A stretch of 64,000 nucleotides of DNA from Gordonia westfalica. Its GTDB lineage: Bacteria > Actinomycetota > Actinomycetes > Mycobacteriales > Mycobacteriaceae. Location: assembly GCF_900105725.1 (NCBI RefSeq), contig NZ_FNLM01000036.1:558001-622000 (forward strand), read 5' to 3'. This document shows positions 7,475 through 15,773 of the stretch, piece by piece (the first letter of the stretch is position 1; the number at the start of each line of letters is the position of its first letter). The notes beneath the pieces were generated by a model. The model did no database searches. It was given only the letters and a program-made list of their open reading frames with translations, and had not been told where the DNA came from. Both the position numbers and the translations under genes were made by a program.

Positions 7475-8593
7475 TCACCACTCTCCTCCCTGAGGTGCGA
7501 GCGAAGCGAGACGGTCCCATAGCTTGTCAAGGGTTCCGAGGTCGGTGGTGAGGTCGCGGAACACTTCGCGGGCGATGTAGCGCTTGAGGCAGCGGATGAT
7601 GTCTTTCTTCGTTTTGTGTTCCGCGGAACGCCGCTCGACGTAGGCGCGGGTGGGTGCGTGGGATTTCATCCGGCCGACCGCGATCATGTGCAGAGCACTG
7701 TTGGCTTGCCTGTCCCCGCCCCGGTTGAGTCGGTGACGGCTGGTCTTGCCCGAGGATGCCGGTAGCGGTGCGGCGCCGACGAGTTTGGCAAACGTCGCCT
7801 CGGTGCGCATCCGCTCCACATTGTCACCAGCGGTGATCACCAGTCGTGCGGCGGTGACCGGTCCGATCTGCGGTCGGGACAACAGGGTCGGCACCACCGT
7901 GGCCAGCAGCCGCTCGAGTTCGCGGGTCAACGAACCGACCTCGCGTCGGGCGAGTCGGTGACGCTCGAGCAGTGACCGTGCGGCACGCACGAACGCCGCG
8001 GCCGGCCCGGACAGCTCAGCGGTGTCCGCTGGTACGGGTAGACCCGCGATGAACGCCGCCCGCGCAGCGATGGTGCGTGCCTGGCGGGCCTGGTCGGCGA
8101 ACTCCACTGGTGCGGTGGTGCACAGGTCGCGGATCTGGTTACCGATCCGGGTGGCCTCTTCCACCGCCGAAGTCCGTGCCAGGGCGAGCATTCGGATCGA
8201 TTCGACAGCGCCGCGGGTGTCTTTGGCGACCGCGGTGGCACGCCCGGTGATGACCGCCATCGCCGCGGCATAAGCGTCGAGTTGATCGGTCTTGCCGTGG
8301 GCGTAACGGCGCGGTAGGTCCGGGGTGTTGACCTCGATGACCGTCACCCCATGGTCGGTGAGCATGCGGGTCAATCCGGCCCCGTAGGAGGCGCTGGACT
8401 CCACCGCGGCGTGCTCGATCCGGCCGAAACCACAGGCCCACTGCCACATCTCGGTGTAGCCGGCAGTGGTGGTCGGGAACTCCCGATCGGCCAGTGGGCG
8501 GCCGTCGGCGGCGACAATGGCGGCGGGGTGGGTGCGTTGATGGGTATCCACGCCCAGGACCACCACTTGCGTATCGATCATGGTCGGGGTCAT
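7475..8593 (-). CDS. IS110-family transposase
   Basis: A 372-residue transposase/recombinase of the IS110 family. The N-terminal DEDD RuvC-like domain shows 'VLGVDTHQRTHPAA', 'EHAAVESSASYG' and 'GKTDQLDAYAAA'. A long central helix follows, then the C-terminal Tnp_20 domain ('SRPQIGPVTAARLVITAGD') with its conserved Ser region 'PLPASSGKTSRHRLNRGGD'. The protein uses a bridge RNA to recognise donor and target DNA (established for IS110/IS621). The last 11 residues (LASLAPQGGEW) and the stop codon are encoded by the target REP sequence outside the element, because the left junction lies at about 7510. The 250-bp non-coding stretch upstream holds the bridge RNA candidate. Confidence 0.95.
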   Translation of the reverse strand: MTPTMIDTQVVVLGVDTHQRTHPAAIVAADGRPLADREFPTTTAGYTEMWQWACGFGRIEHAAVESSASYGAGLTRMLTDHGVTVIEVNTPDLPRRYAHGKTDQLDAYAAAMAVITGRATAVAKDTRGAVESIRMLALARTSAVEEATRIGNQIRDLCTTAPVEFADQARQARTIAARAAFIAGLPVPADTAELSGPAAAFVRAARSLLERHRLARREVGSLTRELERLLATVVPTLLSRPQIGPVTAARLVITAGDNVERMRTEATFAKLVGAAPLPASSGKTSRHRLNRGGDRQANSALHMIAVGRMKSHAPTRAYVERRSAEHKTKKDIIRCLKRYIAREVFRDLTTDLGTLDKLWDRLASLAPQGGEW

Positions 8594-8842
8594 CGTGGTG
8601 GTGTCTCCTTCACACTCGTGTGTTGGATGACCTCACCGGGGCGGGTGGACAGGACAGTGAAGAGTCACGGCCCACCAGCCAGACAGGGTCCTAATCAAGT
8701 CACACCCGCCCCGGCCCTCAGGTCTCATGGCGCGGGTAGCCGACCGCAGGTTCCGGATCGACACATCTCGCTCATGACAGCAACCGTCAGCCTCGAAGTA
8801 AGTCAGACCCAGACCCGGTCGACCACCCACGCCCATTCTCAC
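7511..8842 (-). mobile_element. IS110-family insertion sequence
   Basis: An element of about 1.33 kb read on the minus strand. The boundaries come from reconstructing the interrupted REP palindrome: on the minus strand the flanks are CTTCGAGG (left) and CGCTTCGC (right). The junction dinucleotides are CA on the transposase-upstream side (8843-8844) and CT on the other side (7509-7510). There are no terminal inverted repeats or target duplication, as expected for IS110. The minus-strand order is upstream end, non-coding RNA region, then the transposase running through the other end. Confidence 0.75.
8630..8840 (-). ncRNA. candidate IS110 bridge RNA
   Basis: Minus-strand transcript upstream of the transposase, where IS110-group bridge RNAs are encoded. 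Target loop: CUUCGAGGCU (8789-8798) is identical to the left target plus core CTTCGAGG-CT. It is followed by a stem-loop UGAC-N7-GUCA (8775-8789), then AGCGAG (8767-8772), the complement of the right target CTCGCT. Donor loop: an outer stem AGGAC/GUCCU (8651-8655 with 8688-8692) encloses GUCU (8681-8684), which resembles the RE end ...CCGTCT. A GGC-N6-GCC hairpin follows, then UCACUG (8655-8660), which complements the LE end CAGTGA. Exact transcript ends are not determined. Confidence 0.7.
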
Positions 8843-8956
8843 TGCCTCGAAGGGCTGGCGAGGTCGGCTCACCAGCCCTTCGAGGCTCGTCGCTGACGCT
8901 CCTCGCACCTCAGGGATCGAGGGTGGCGTCGCTGACGCTCCTCGCTCTTGGTGCCT

Positions 8957-9448
8957 TCAGGCCGCCGGCTCGCAGATGACGACCGGGATCGTGCGGTCCG
9001 TCCAGGCGACGTAGGTGTCGAAGTCCGCGTAGACCTTGACCAGTTCCGGCCACAGCTCCGTCCGCTCGGCGTCGGTGGCGGTGCGCGCCACGTGGTCGAA
9101 CCTCTCCTTGCCGAGTTGAATGGTGACGCTCGGGTTGTCGCGCAGATTGAGGTACCACGCAGGGTGTTTCGCCGAACCGCCCTGGGAGGCGACGACGACG
9201 AACCGGTCACCGCGTCGGAGGTAGACCAGGGGTACCGTTCGGGGCTCGCCCGACTTGCGGCCGATGGTGGTCAGCAGGCACACCGGCGCGGGCTTCTTGA
9301 GTCCCGCGCCGACGCGCCACGTGCCGCCGAGCCGACCACCGGTCGCCTTGTACAGCCGGGTGTTCAGCCGCGACCCGACCTTGATGATCGTGCTGACGAC
9401 GGGCGAATCGAGCTGTGCCGGCTTCTTGTCCGGATCGAGGAGGGGCAT
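8957..9448 (-). CDS. deazaflavin (F420)-dependent nitroreductase family protein (Ddn-like)
   Basis: A 163-residue protein of the F420-dependent Ddn/FDOR-A family, split beta-barrel fold. It carries 'VCLLTTIGRKSGEPRTVPLVY' (about residues 55-77), 'RFVVVASQGGSAKHPAWYLN' and 'NLRDNPSVTIQLG', the usual deazaflavin-binding segments. ATG 9448 is chosen because it gives a typical N-terminus. It lies 8 bp after the fadA5 stop in the same direction, so the two form an operon. The same pairing (Rv3546-Rv3547) occurs in M. tuberculosis. Its role in sterol metabolism is not established; quinone or sterol intermediates are plausible substrates. Confidence 0.85.
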   Translation of the reverse strand: MPLLDPDKKPAQLDSPVVSTIIKVGSRLNTRLYKATGGRLGGTWRVGAGLKKPAPVCLLTTIGRKSGEPRTVPLVYLRRGDRFVVVASQGGSAKHPAWYLNLRDNPSVTIQLGKERFDHVARTATDAERTELWPELVKVYADFDTYVAWTDRTIPVVICEPAA

Positions 9449-9456
9449 CCCTCTGC

Positions 9457-10905
<1,449 letters not shown>

Positions 10906-10927
10906 TCACAATGTGGTCTAATGAGAT

Positions 10928-10941
10928 TGAAACAGGTTCTA
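10928..10941. promoter_or_regulatory. KstR operator (cyp125 side)
   Basis: TGAAACAGGTTCTA fits TnnAACnnGTTnnA and ends 23 bp before the cyp125 start codon, where a bound repressor would block initiation. Confidence 0.75.
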
Positions 10942-10964
10942 AATCTCCAGCGAGGTGGTGTGAC

Positions 10965-12284
10965 GTGACCCAGGCCCAGAGTGCCCCGATCGGCAGCGAG
11001 CCGGCCACGGCGGATTCTGCGCACACGAGCCCTTCCGGCGTCGTCGGAAAGTGTTCGTTCATGGAGCAGGAGGGTTGGGACTTCACCAACCCGGATCTGC
11101 TCGAGCAGGGAATTCCGGTGGACGAGTTCGCCCAGCTCCGCAAGACCGCGCCGGTCTGGTGGAATGCCCAGGCGCCCGGCAAGGGCGGTGGTTTCCACGA
11201 CGGCGGCTACTGGGTGATCTCCAAGCACGCCCACGTCCGCGAGATCTCCAAGAACAACGATGATTGGGAGACCAACGCCAATGGCGTGATCATGCGTTTC
11301 GACGACGAGATGACCGCCGAGCAGATCGAGATCACCAAGGCTCTGCTGATCAACCACGATCCGCCGGAGCACACCCGTCTGCGCAAGCTGGTCTCCAAGC
11401 TGTTCACGCCTCGTGCGGTGCACTCCCTGGAGGAGAAGCTCGACGACGCCGCTCGGGAGATCGTCACGCGCGCTTTGGAGAAGGGCACCGGCGACTTCGT
11501 CAAGGACGTCGCCGTGGACCTGCCGCTGCTGGCCATCGCCGACCTCCTGGGTGTCCCGGAGCAGGATCGCGAGAAGCTGTTCGACTGGTCGAACTCGATG
11601 ATGAACGCCGACGACCCGGATTACACCACCGATCCTCAGCAGGCGAACGCCGAGATCCTGGGCTACGGCTACACGATGGCCGAGGAGAAGCGCCGCAACC
11701 CGGGCGAGGACATCGTCACCAAGCTCGTGAACGCCGACATCGACGGGCAGTCGCTCGACGAGACCGAGTTCGGTTTCTTCTTCATCCTGCTGACCGTCGC
11801 CGGCAACGAGACCACGCGAAATGCCATCAGCCACGGCATGAACGCCTTCTTGGACAACCCCGACCAGTGGGAACTGTTCAAGAAGGAACGCCCGGCGACC
11901 GCGGTCGACGAGATCGTCCGCTGGGCGACCCCGGTCAACTGCTTCCAGCGGACGGCCAAGCGTGACACCCAGGTCGGCGGCATCGACATCAAGATGGGCG
12001 AGCGCGTCGGCATGTTCTACGGCTCGGCCAACTACGACGAGGACGTGTTCGACGATCCGTTCTCGTTCAACATCCTCCGGGACCCGAACCCGCACGTCGG
12101 CTTCGGCGGCAACGGCGCGCACTTCTGCGTCGGCGCCAACCTGGCGCGCATGGAGATCAACCTGATGTTCAACGCGCTGGCCGATCTCGTCCCGGACATC
12201 ACCAAGGTCGCCGCGCCGCGTCGTCTCCGCCACGGGTGGATCAACGGCGTCAAGGAACTCCGCGTCGACTACGGAACGAAGTGA
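10965..12284 (+). CDS. cyp125: CYP125, sterol C26(27)-monooxygenase
   Basis: A 439-residue cytochrome P450 that starts side-chain breakdown by oxidising the terminal methyl of cholesterol/cholestenone to the acid. Motifs are the I-helix 'VAGNETTRNAISHGM', the K-helix ExxR ('DEIVRW') and the heme loop 'FGGNGAHFCVGANLAR' with the axial Cys. GTG 10965 (VTQAQSAPIGSE) follows 'gcgaggtgg'. An upstream ATG at 10911 would translate through the KstR box and is rejected. The stop overlaps the start of the KSI-like gene (GTGA), so the two are coupled. The order fadA5<- ->cyp125 matches M. tuberculosis Rv3546/Rv3545c. Confidence 0.93.
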   Translation: MTQAQSAPIGSEPATADSAHTSPSGVVGKCSFMEQEGWDFTNPDLLEQGIPVDEFAQLRKTAPVWWNAQAPGKGGGFHDGGYWVISKHAHVREISKNNDDWETNANGVIMRFDDEMTAEQIEITKALLINHDPPEHTRLRKLVSKLFTPRAVHSLEEKLDDAAREIVTRALEKGTGDFVKDVAVDLPLLAIADLLGVPEQDREKLFDWSNSMMNADDPDYTTDPQQANAEILGYGYTMAEEKRRNPGEDIVTKLVNADIDGQSLDETEFGFFFILLTVAGNETTRNAISHGMNAFLDNPDQWELFKKERPATAVDEIVRWATPVNCFQRTAKRDTQVGGIDIKMGERVGMFYGSANYDEDVFDDPFSFNILRDPNPHVGFGGNGAHFCVGANLARMEINLMFNALADLVPDITKVAAPRRLRHGWINGVKELRVDYGTK

Positions 12285-12730
12285 CCGCTACCGACCCGAA
12301 GCCGGCCTATCTGGACATCGATCGCGAGAACCATCCCGCGGTCGTGGCGGGTCGTCGTTCCCGGGAGTTCGTGGAGTCCCGCGACAAGCAGGCGTGGATC
12401 GACAACTTCGCGCCGGATGCCATCGTCCAGGACCCGGTCGGTCCCTCGATGTTCGACCCGGAGGGTGTCGGATTCCGCGGATACGACCGCATCTCGGAGT
12501 TCTGGGACAAGTCGATAGGGGCCACGGAGAGCATCGAGTTCCGCTTCGACGAGGAGATCATCTGCGGGAACGAGGTCGCCTACATCGGCAGCATCGTCAC
12601 CCACATCGCAGGTCACGTCTCCGAGGCGCGCGGGGTGTTCACCTATCAGGCCGACCGTGAGGGCCGGCTCTCGGCACTGCGGGCCTACTGGGAGGTCGAG
12701 AAGACGATCAACTCGGTGCGCAAGGCCTGA
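12281..12730 (+). CDS. ketosteroid-isomerase-like NTF2-fold protein
   Basis: A 149-residue NTF2-superfamily protein with the steroid delta-isomerase signature. 'FAPDAIVQDPVGPSMF' corresponds to the KSI segment carrying the catalytic base Asp (xDPVG), followed by 'FRGYDRISEFWDKSI'. KSI enzymes move the C5-C6 double bond to C4-C5; here the substrate is inferred from family and from coupling to cyp125 by a 4-bp overlap. No second KSI acid can be assigned by eye. A strong terminator follows at 12748. Confidence 0.75.
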   Translation: MTATDPKPAYLDIDRENHPAVVAGRRSREFVESRDKQAWIDNFAPDAIVQDPVGPSMFDPEGVGFRGYDRISEFWDKSIGATESIEFRFDEEIICGNEVAYIGSIVTHIAGHVSEARGVFTYQADREGRLSALRAYWEVEKTINSVRKA

Positions 12731-12747
12731 CCGACGCATACGAACCG

Positions 12748-12788
12748 CCGCGGGCGGGACAGATGAACTCCATCTGTCCCGCCCGCGG
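12748..12788 (+). terminator. rho-independent terminator of the cyp125 unit
   Basis: A perfect 18-bp stem (CCGCGGGCGGGACAGATG at 12748-12765 with its complement at 12771-12788) has a 5-base loop (aactc) and is followed by TGTTTTCTCC. Confidence 0.9.
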
Positions 12789-13384
12789 TGTTTTCTCCGG
12801 ATCGGACGTTACGGCCGGCGCGTCATACCGGAAGATGTGTCAGGGGACGGCGACACGAAAGGTGTGAGGACTCGGAGTCCGGCGCGATCGGTCAGTTCGA
12901 CGCGGTGTACCGCGAACACGTTGCGGGGGTGTGGCGCTACGTGCGAACACGCGTGCCCGGAAACGCGGACGCCGACGACGTGACCGCGGAGGTGTTCGCC
13001 AAGGCGATCCGGTCCTGGAACGGCTTCGACGACCGCCGCGGCTCCGTGGGTTCGTGGCTGATCGGGATCGCCCGGCACGTCGTCGCGGACTGGTGGGCGC
13101 GCAATGTGCGGGAGGTACCGGTCGCGGAGGTGAACGTCGGCGCCGACGGTCCCGGGCAGGTGGCGGATGATCCGGAGACGGCGATGCTGCGGGCTGCGGA
13201 CGTCGACGATGTCCGCAGCCGGCTGTGGGTGCTCACCGCACGCGAACGCGAGGCGGTCACGCTGCGATTCGCCACCGAACTGACCTCCGAGGAGATCGGG
13301 TCGGCCATGGGTATCTCGGCAACCGCTGCCCGGATGCTCGTCTACCGGGGCGTGGCGAAGCTCAGGGAGGTGATGCCGCAGTGA
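12788..13384 (+). CDS. ECF-type sigma-70 family sigma factor (start unresolved)
   Basis: The recognisable protein begins near 12885 with 'AIGQFDAVYREHVAGVWRYV', sigma region 2 ('DVTAEVFAKAIRSWNGFDDR', 'GSWLIGIARHVVADWW'). It ends with region 4 ('LTAREREAVTLRFATELTSE', then 'EIGSAMGISATAARMLVYRG'). It should direct RNA polymerase to a small regulon. The only upstream start in frame, GTG 12788, lies inside the preceding terminator stem. The next, GTG 12905, would cut region 2. One missing G near 12874 would link the frame to GTG 12864. The stop overlaps the next gene (GTGA), typical of sigma/anti-sigma pairs. Confidence 0.8.
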   Translation: MFSPDRTLRPARHTGRCVRGRRHERCEDSESGAIGQFDAVYREHVAGVWRYVRTRVPGNADADDVTAEVFAKAIRSWNGFDDRRGSVGSWLIGIARHVVADWWARNVREVPVAEVNVGADGPGQVADDPETAMLRAADVDDVRSRLWVLTAREREAVTLRFATELTSEEIGSAMGISATAARMLVYRGVAKLREVMPQ

Positions 13385-14205
13385 CGAGGCACGATCCGTA
13401 CGACGCCGAGCCGCCCTTCGATCCCGCGGAGATCGCGGCCGCCGAACGTCTCGACGACGACATCGCCGCAGTTCTGGCCGGTTCCGACCGACCGGGATCG
13501 GTGGACCCCGACCTGGTGGTGATGGCCAACGCGTTCCGGCGGGAGCCGTCCGTGTCGACCTATGCCGCCGTCGAACGGCGGGTCGCAGAGTCGGGGCCGC
13601 GTGCGGCCGGTCGGTGGAGGTGGTCGATCGCGCAGGTCGCGGCGGCGGTGCTCGGACTCGTCCTCGTCGTCCACGGCGTGGTCAACATGGTTGCCGGCGA
13701 ATGGATCTCGACCTCGCTCGGTGAGCCGTACAACCAGCACGCGATGATCGACGGCGGGCTGGCGTTCATGGCGATCGGGGCCGCGATCGCCGTGGCGTCG
13801 ACGCGACGCAGGTGGTTGCCGGTCGCGGTCATCGTCGGGGTCCCGCTCGGACTGGTCATGGGCGGCCGGGGCGTGCACGAGCTCGGGGTCTTCGCGTGGG
13901 GAGCCGTCGCGCACGGGTCGGTCGGACTGGCGGCCATTGTGCTGCTCGTCACATACTTGATCGCATGGCGTTACAGCCGCCCGCGTCAACGGGAAGGACG
14001 GGTATGGGAGCACTACATCGAATCCGACACTTCGTCCGTGCGTTCGGACAGGCGAAACGTCATCGCACCGACCTCATCCGGCAGATCGGACGACGTCCGC
14101 TGCTCGCCGGGGCGACGGTCGGGGTGGAGACCGCGATGCTGCTGTCGAACAAGGTGGACCCGAAGCTCAAAGACCTCGCCGAACTCAAGACGGCGGGCCT
14201 GGTGA
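13381..14205 (+). CDS. membrane protein, possible anti-sigma partner
   Basis: An acidic cytoplasmic N-terminus (about 75 residues, 'DPYDAEPPFDPAEIAAAERL') is followed by four hydrophobic segments: 'IAQVAAAVLGLVLVVHGVVN', 'GLAFMAIGAAIAVAS', 'LPVAVIVGVPLGLVMGG' and 'GLAAIVLLVTYLIAW'. Start GTG 13381 overlaps the sigma-factor stop, so coupled translation is expected. This suggests, but does not prove, an anti-sigma function; no zinc-binding HxxxCxxC is visible. The frame stays open for about 200 bp into the next gene, where codon use looks out of frame. The last 65 or so residues are therefore doubtful. Confidence 0.6.
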   Translation: MTRHDPYDAEPPFDPAEIAAAERLDDDIAAVLAGSDRPGSVDPDLVVMANAFRREPSVSTYAAVERRVAESGPRAAGRWRWSIAQVAAAVLGLVLVVHGVVNMVAGEWISTSLGEPYNQHAMIDGGLAFMAIGAAIAVASTRRRWLPVAVIVGVPLGLVMGGRGVHELGVFAWGAVAHGSVGLAAIVLLVTYLIAWRYSRPRQREGRVWEHYIESDTSSVRSDRRNVIAPTSSGRSDDVRCSPGRRSGWRPRCCCRTRWTRSSKTSPNSRRRAW

Positions 14206-14552
14206 GTTGCGAGTTCTGCCTCGACATCGGTTCGGCACTGGCGACGAGCTCCGGCGTCACCGAACAGCAGATCCGCGACCTGCCGCGGTATCAGGACTCG
14301 GCGGCATACAGCGAGGTCGAGAAACTCGTCATCGCGTTCGCCGAAGCGATGACCCGGACCCCGGCGGTGGGTGATGACCTCGCCGACCTGCGTCGACGAC
14401 TCTCCGAGCATCTGACCGACACGCAGATCGTCGAACTCGCGATGACCGTCGCCTGGGAGAACCAGCGGGCACGCCTCAACCAGTCTCTGGGTGTCCGTCC
14501 GACCGGGATGTCCGACGGCGCGGCCTGCGCTCTGCCCGAACGCGTTTCGTAG
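14004..14552 (+). CDS. carboxymuconolactone decarboxylase (AhpD-like) family protein
   Basis: A 182-residue AhpD-like protein. 'KTAGLVSCEFCLDIGSALAT' carries the CxxC pair (CEFC) followed seven residues later by Ser/Ala rather than the usual His. The rest is helical with 'EVEKLVIAFAEAMTRTP', 'DTQIVELAMTVAWENQRARL' and a late 'NQSLGVRP'. CxxC members act as peroxidase-coupled disulfide reductases; others are decarboxylases. ATG 14004 has GGAAGGA at 13992-13998; an ATG at 13965 is also in frame. The stop codon lies inside the terminator hairpin. Confidence 0.75.
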   Translation: MGALHRIRHFVRAFGQAKRHRTDLIRQIGRRPLLAGATVGVETAMLLSNKVDPKLKDLAELKTAGLVSCEFCLDIGSALATSSGVTEQQIRDLPRYQDSAAYSEVEKLVIAFAEAMTRTPAVGDDLADLRRRLSEHLTDTQIVELAMTVAWENQRARLNQSLGVRPTGMSDGAACALPERVS

Positions 14553-14589
14553 CATTCATGCGCTCATGGCGCGCATGAATGCTACGAAA
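14545..14589. terminator. bidirectional terminator
   Basis: A perfect 19-bp stem (14545-14563 with 14571-14589) around a 7-base loop has T/A-rich ends on both sides. It lies between convergent genes, and the upstream gene's stop codon is inside the left arm. Confidence 0.85.
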
Positions 14590-14594
14590 ACCGG

Positions 14595-15773
14595 TCAGTG
14601 GAGCGGTTTGTCGGCTCCGACGAGCCACATCGAGAAGTACTGTGAGCCACCGCCGTAGGCGTGACCCAGTGCCTTGCGGGCGCCGTCGACCTGGTGGTCG
14701 CCGGCCTTGCCCATGACCTGGATCGCGGCTTCGGCGAAGCGGATCATGCCCGACGCGCCGATCGGATTCGACGACAGCACGCCGCCCGAGGCGTTGAGCG
14801 GGATGCGGCCACCGATCTCGGTGTCGCCGGACTCGGTCAGCTTCCAGCCCTCGCCCTCGGCGGCGAACCCGAGGTTCTCCAGCCACATCGGTTCGAACCA
14901 GGAGAACGGCACATAGATCTCGGCGACGTCGATCTCCTCGAGCGGATTGCTGATCCCGCCCGACTTCCACAGGGCGGCAGCGGCATCCCGGCCGGCCTGC
15001 GGGCTGACCACGTTGCGATGTGCATACGACAGCGGCTCGGTGCGCATCGCGGTGGCGTGAATCCAGGCGACCGGGTGGCCGGCGGCGACCTGGTCATCGG
15101 CGACCTGCTCATCGCCGATGACCACGGCACATGCGCCGTCCGACGACGGGCACGTCTCGTCGTAGCGGATGGGGTCCCAGAGCATCTGCGAGCTCATGAC
15201 CTTCTCGACGCTCTGATCCGGCTGATGAAGGTGTGCAAGGGGATTGAGTGCACCGTTGCGGCGGTCCTTGGCCGCGACCATGGCGCCGATGTGCTCGGGG
15301 GCACCCGACTGGCGGATGTACGCGCGCACGTGCGGTGCGAAGAAGCCGCCCGCACCGGCGCCGACCGGTTTGGTGAACGGCACCGGGATCGACAGTGCCC
15401 ACATGGCGTTGGACTCGGACTGCTTCTCCCAGGCGACGGCGAGGACGCGCTTGTGGACCCCGGCGAAGACCAGGGATGCGGCGACGTTCGCCGTCGAGCC
15501 GCCGACCGAGCCGGCGGTGTGCACGCGGATCAGGCGCTTGCCGACCGCGCCGATGGCCTCGGCCATCGCCAGTTCGGGCATCATCGAGCCCTCGAAGAGG
15601 TCGGGGGCCTTGCCGATGACGATCGCGTCGATGTCGTCGAGGGAGACCTTGGAGTCGATCAGCGCGGCGTCGATGGCCTCGCGGACCATGCCGGCCATCG
15701 TGACATCGGATCGTTTTGCGACATAGCGGGTCTGGCCTGTACCGAGGACGGCCGCACGGTTCTTGTGTCCCAT
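14595..15773 (-). CDS. ltp3: thiolase-like acetyl-CoA acetyltransferase, Ltp3 type
   Basis: A 392-residue thiolase-superfamily protein of the SCP-x/Ltp group. The N-terminus reads 'RAAVLGTGQTRYVAKRSDVT'; a central 'RVHTAGSVGGSTANVA' stands where classical thiolases carry the nucleophilic Cys, so that Cys appears to be absent. A late 'LNASGGVLSSNPIGASG' is the conserved His-loop equivalent (GGVLSSNPIGASG). Relatives in sterol clusters act as retro-aldolases together with DUF35 partners. Here it overlaps ltp4 by one base (ATGA) and is followed upstream by the DUF35 protein, the order of Rv3521-Rv3523. Aldolase activity is inferred. Confidence 0.85.
   Translation of the reverse strand: MGHKNRAAVLGTGQTRYVAKRSDVTMAGMVREAIDAALIDSKVSLDDIDAIVIGKAPDLFEGSMMPELAMAEAIGAVGKRLIRVHTAGSVGGSTANVAASLVFAGVHKRVLAVAWEKQSESNAMWALSIPVPFTKPVGAGAGGFFAPHVRAYIRQSGAPEHIGAMVAAKDRRNGALNPLAHLHQPDQSVEKVMSSQMLWDPIRYDETCPSSDGACAVVIGDEQVADDQVAAGHPVAWIHATAMRTEPLSYAHRNVVSPQAGRDAAAALWKSGGISNPLEEIDVAEIYVPFSWFEPMWLENLGFAAEGEGWKLTESGDTEIGGRIPLNASGGVLSSNPIGASGMIRFAEAAIQVMGKAGDHQVDGARKALGHAYGGGSQYFSMWLVGADKPLH

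Larger units (their letters stand above)
7487..8916. repeat. REP-like palindrome split by the IS110 element
   Basis: Joining 7487-7510 to 8845-8916 rebuilds a long inverted repeat. One arm begins TCCCTGAGGTGCGAG (7487-7501) and its complement CTCGCACCTCAGGGA closes at 8902-8916. The inner arms GCCTCGAAGGGCTGG (8844-8858) and CCAGCCCTTCGAGGC (8872-8886) are perfect over 15 bp with a 13-base loop. The IS110 element lies inside the first arm. Confidence 0.75.

Noticed and set aside
10911..10964. ATG 10911 as the cyp125 start
   Set aside because: It would translate through the KstR box at 10928; GTG 10965 has a ribosome site and an ordinary N-terminus.
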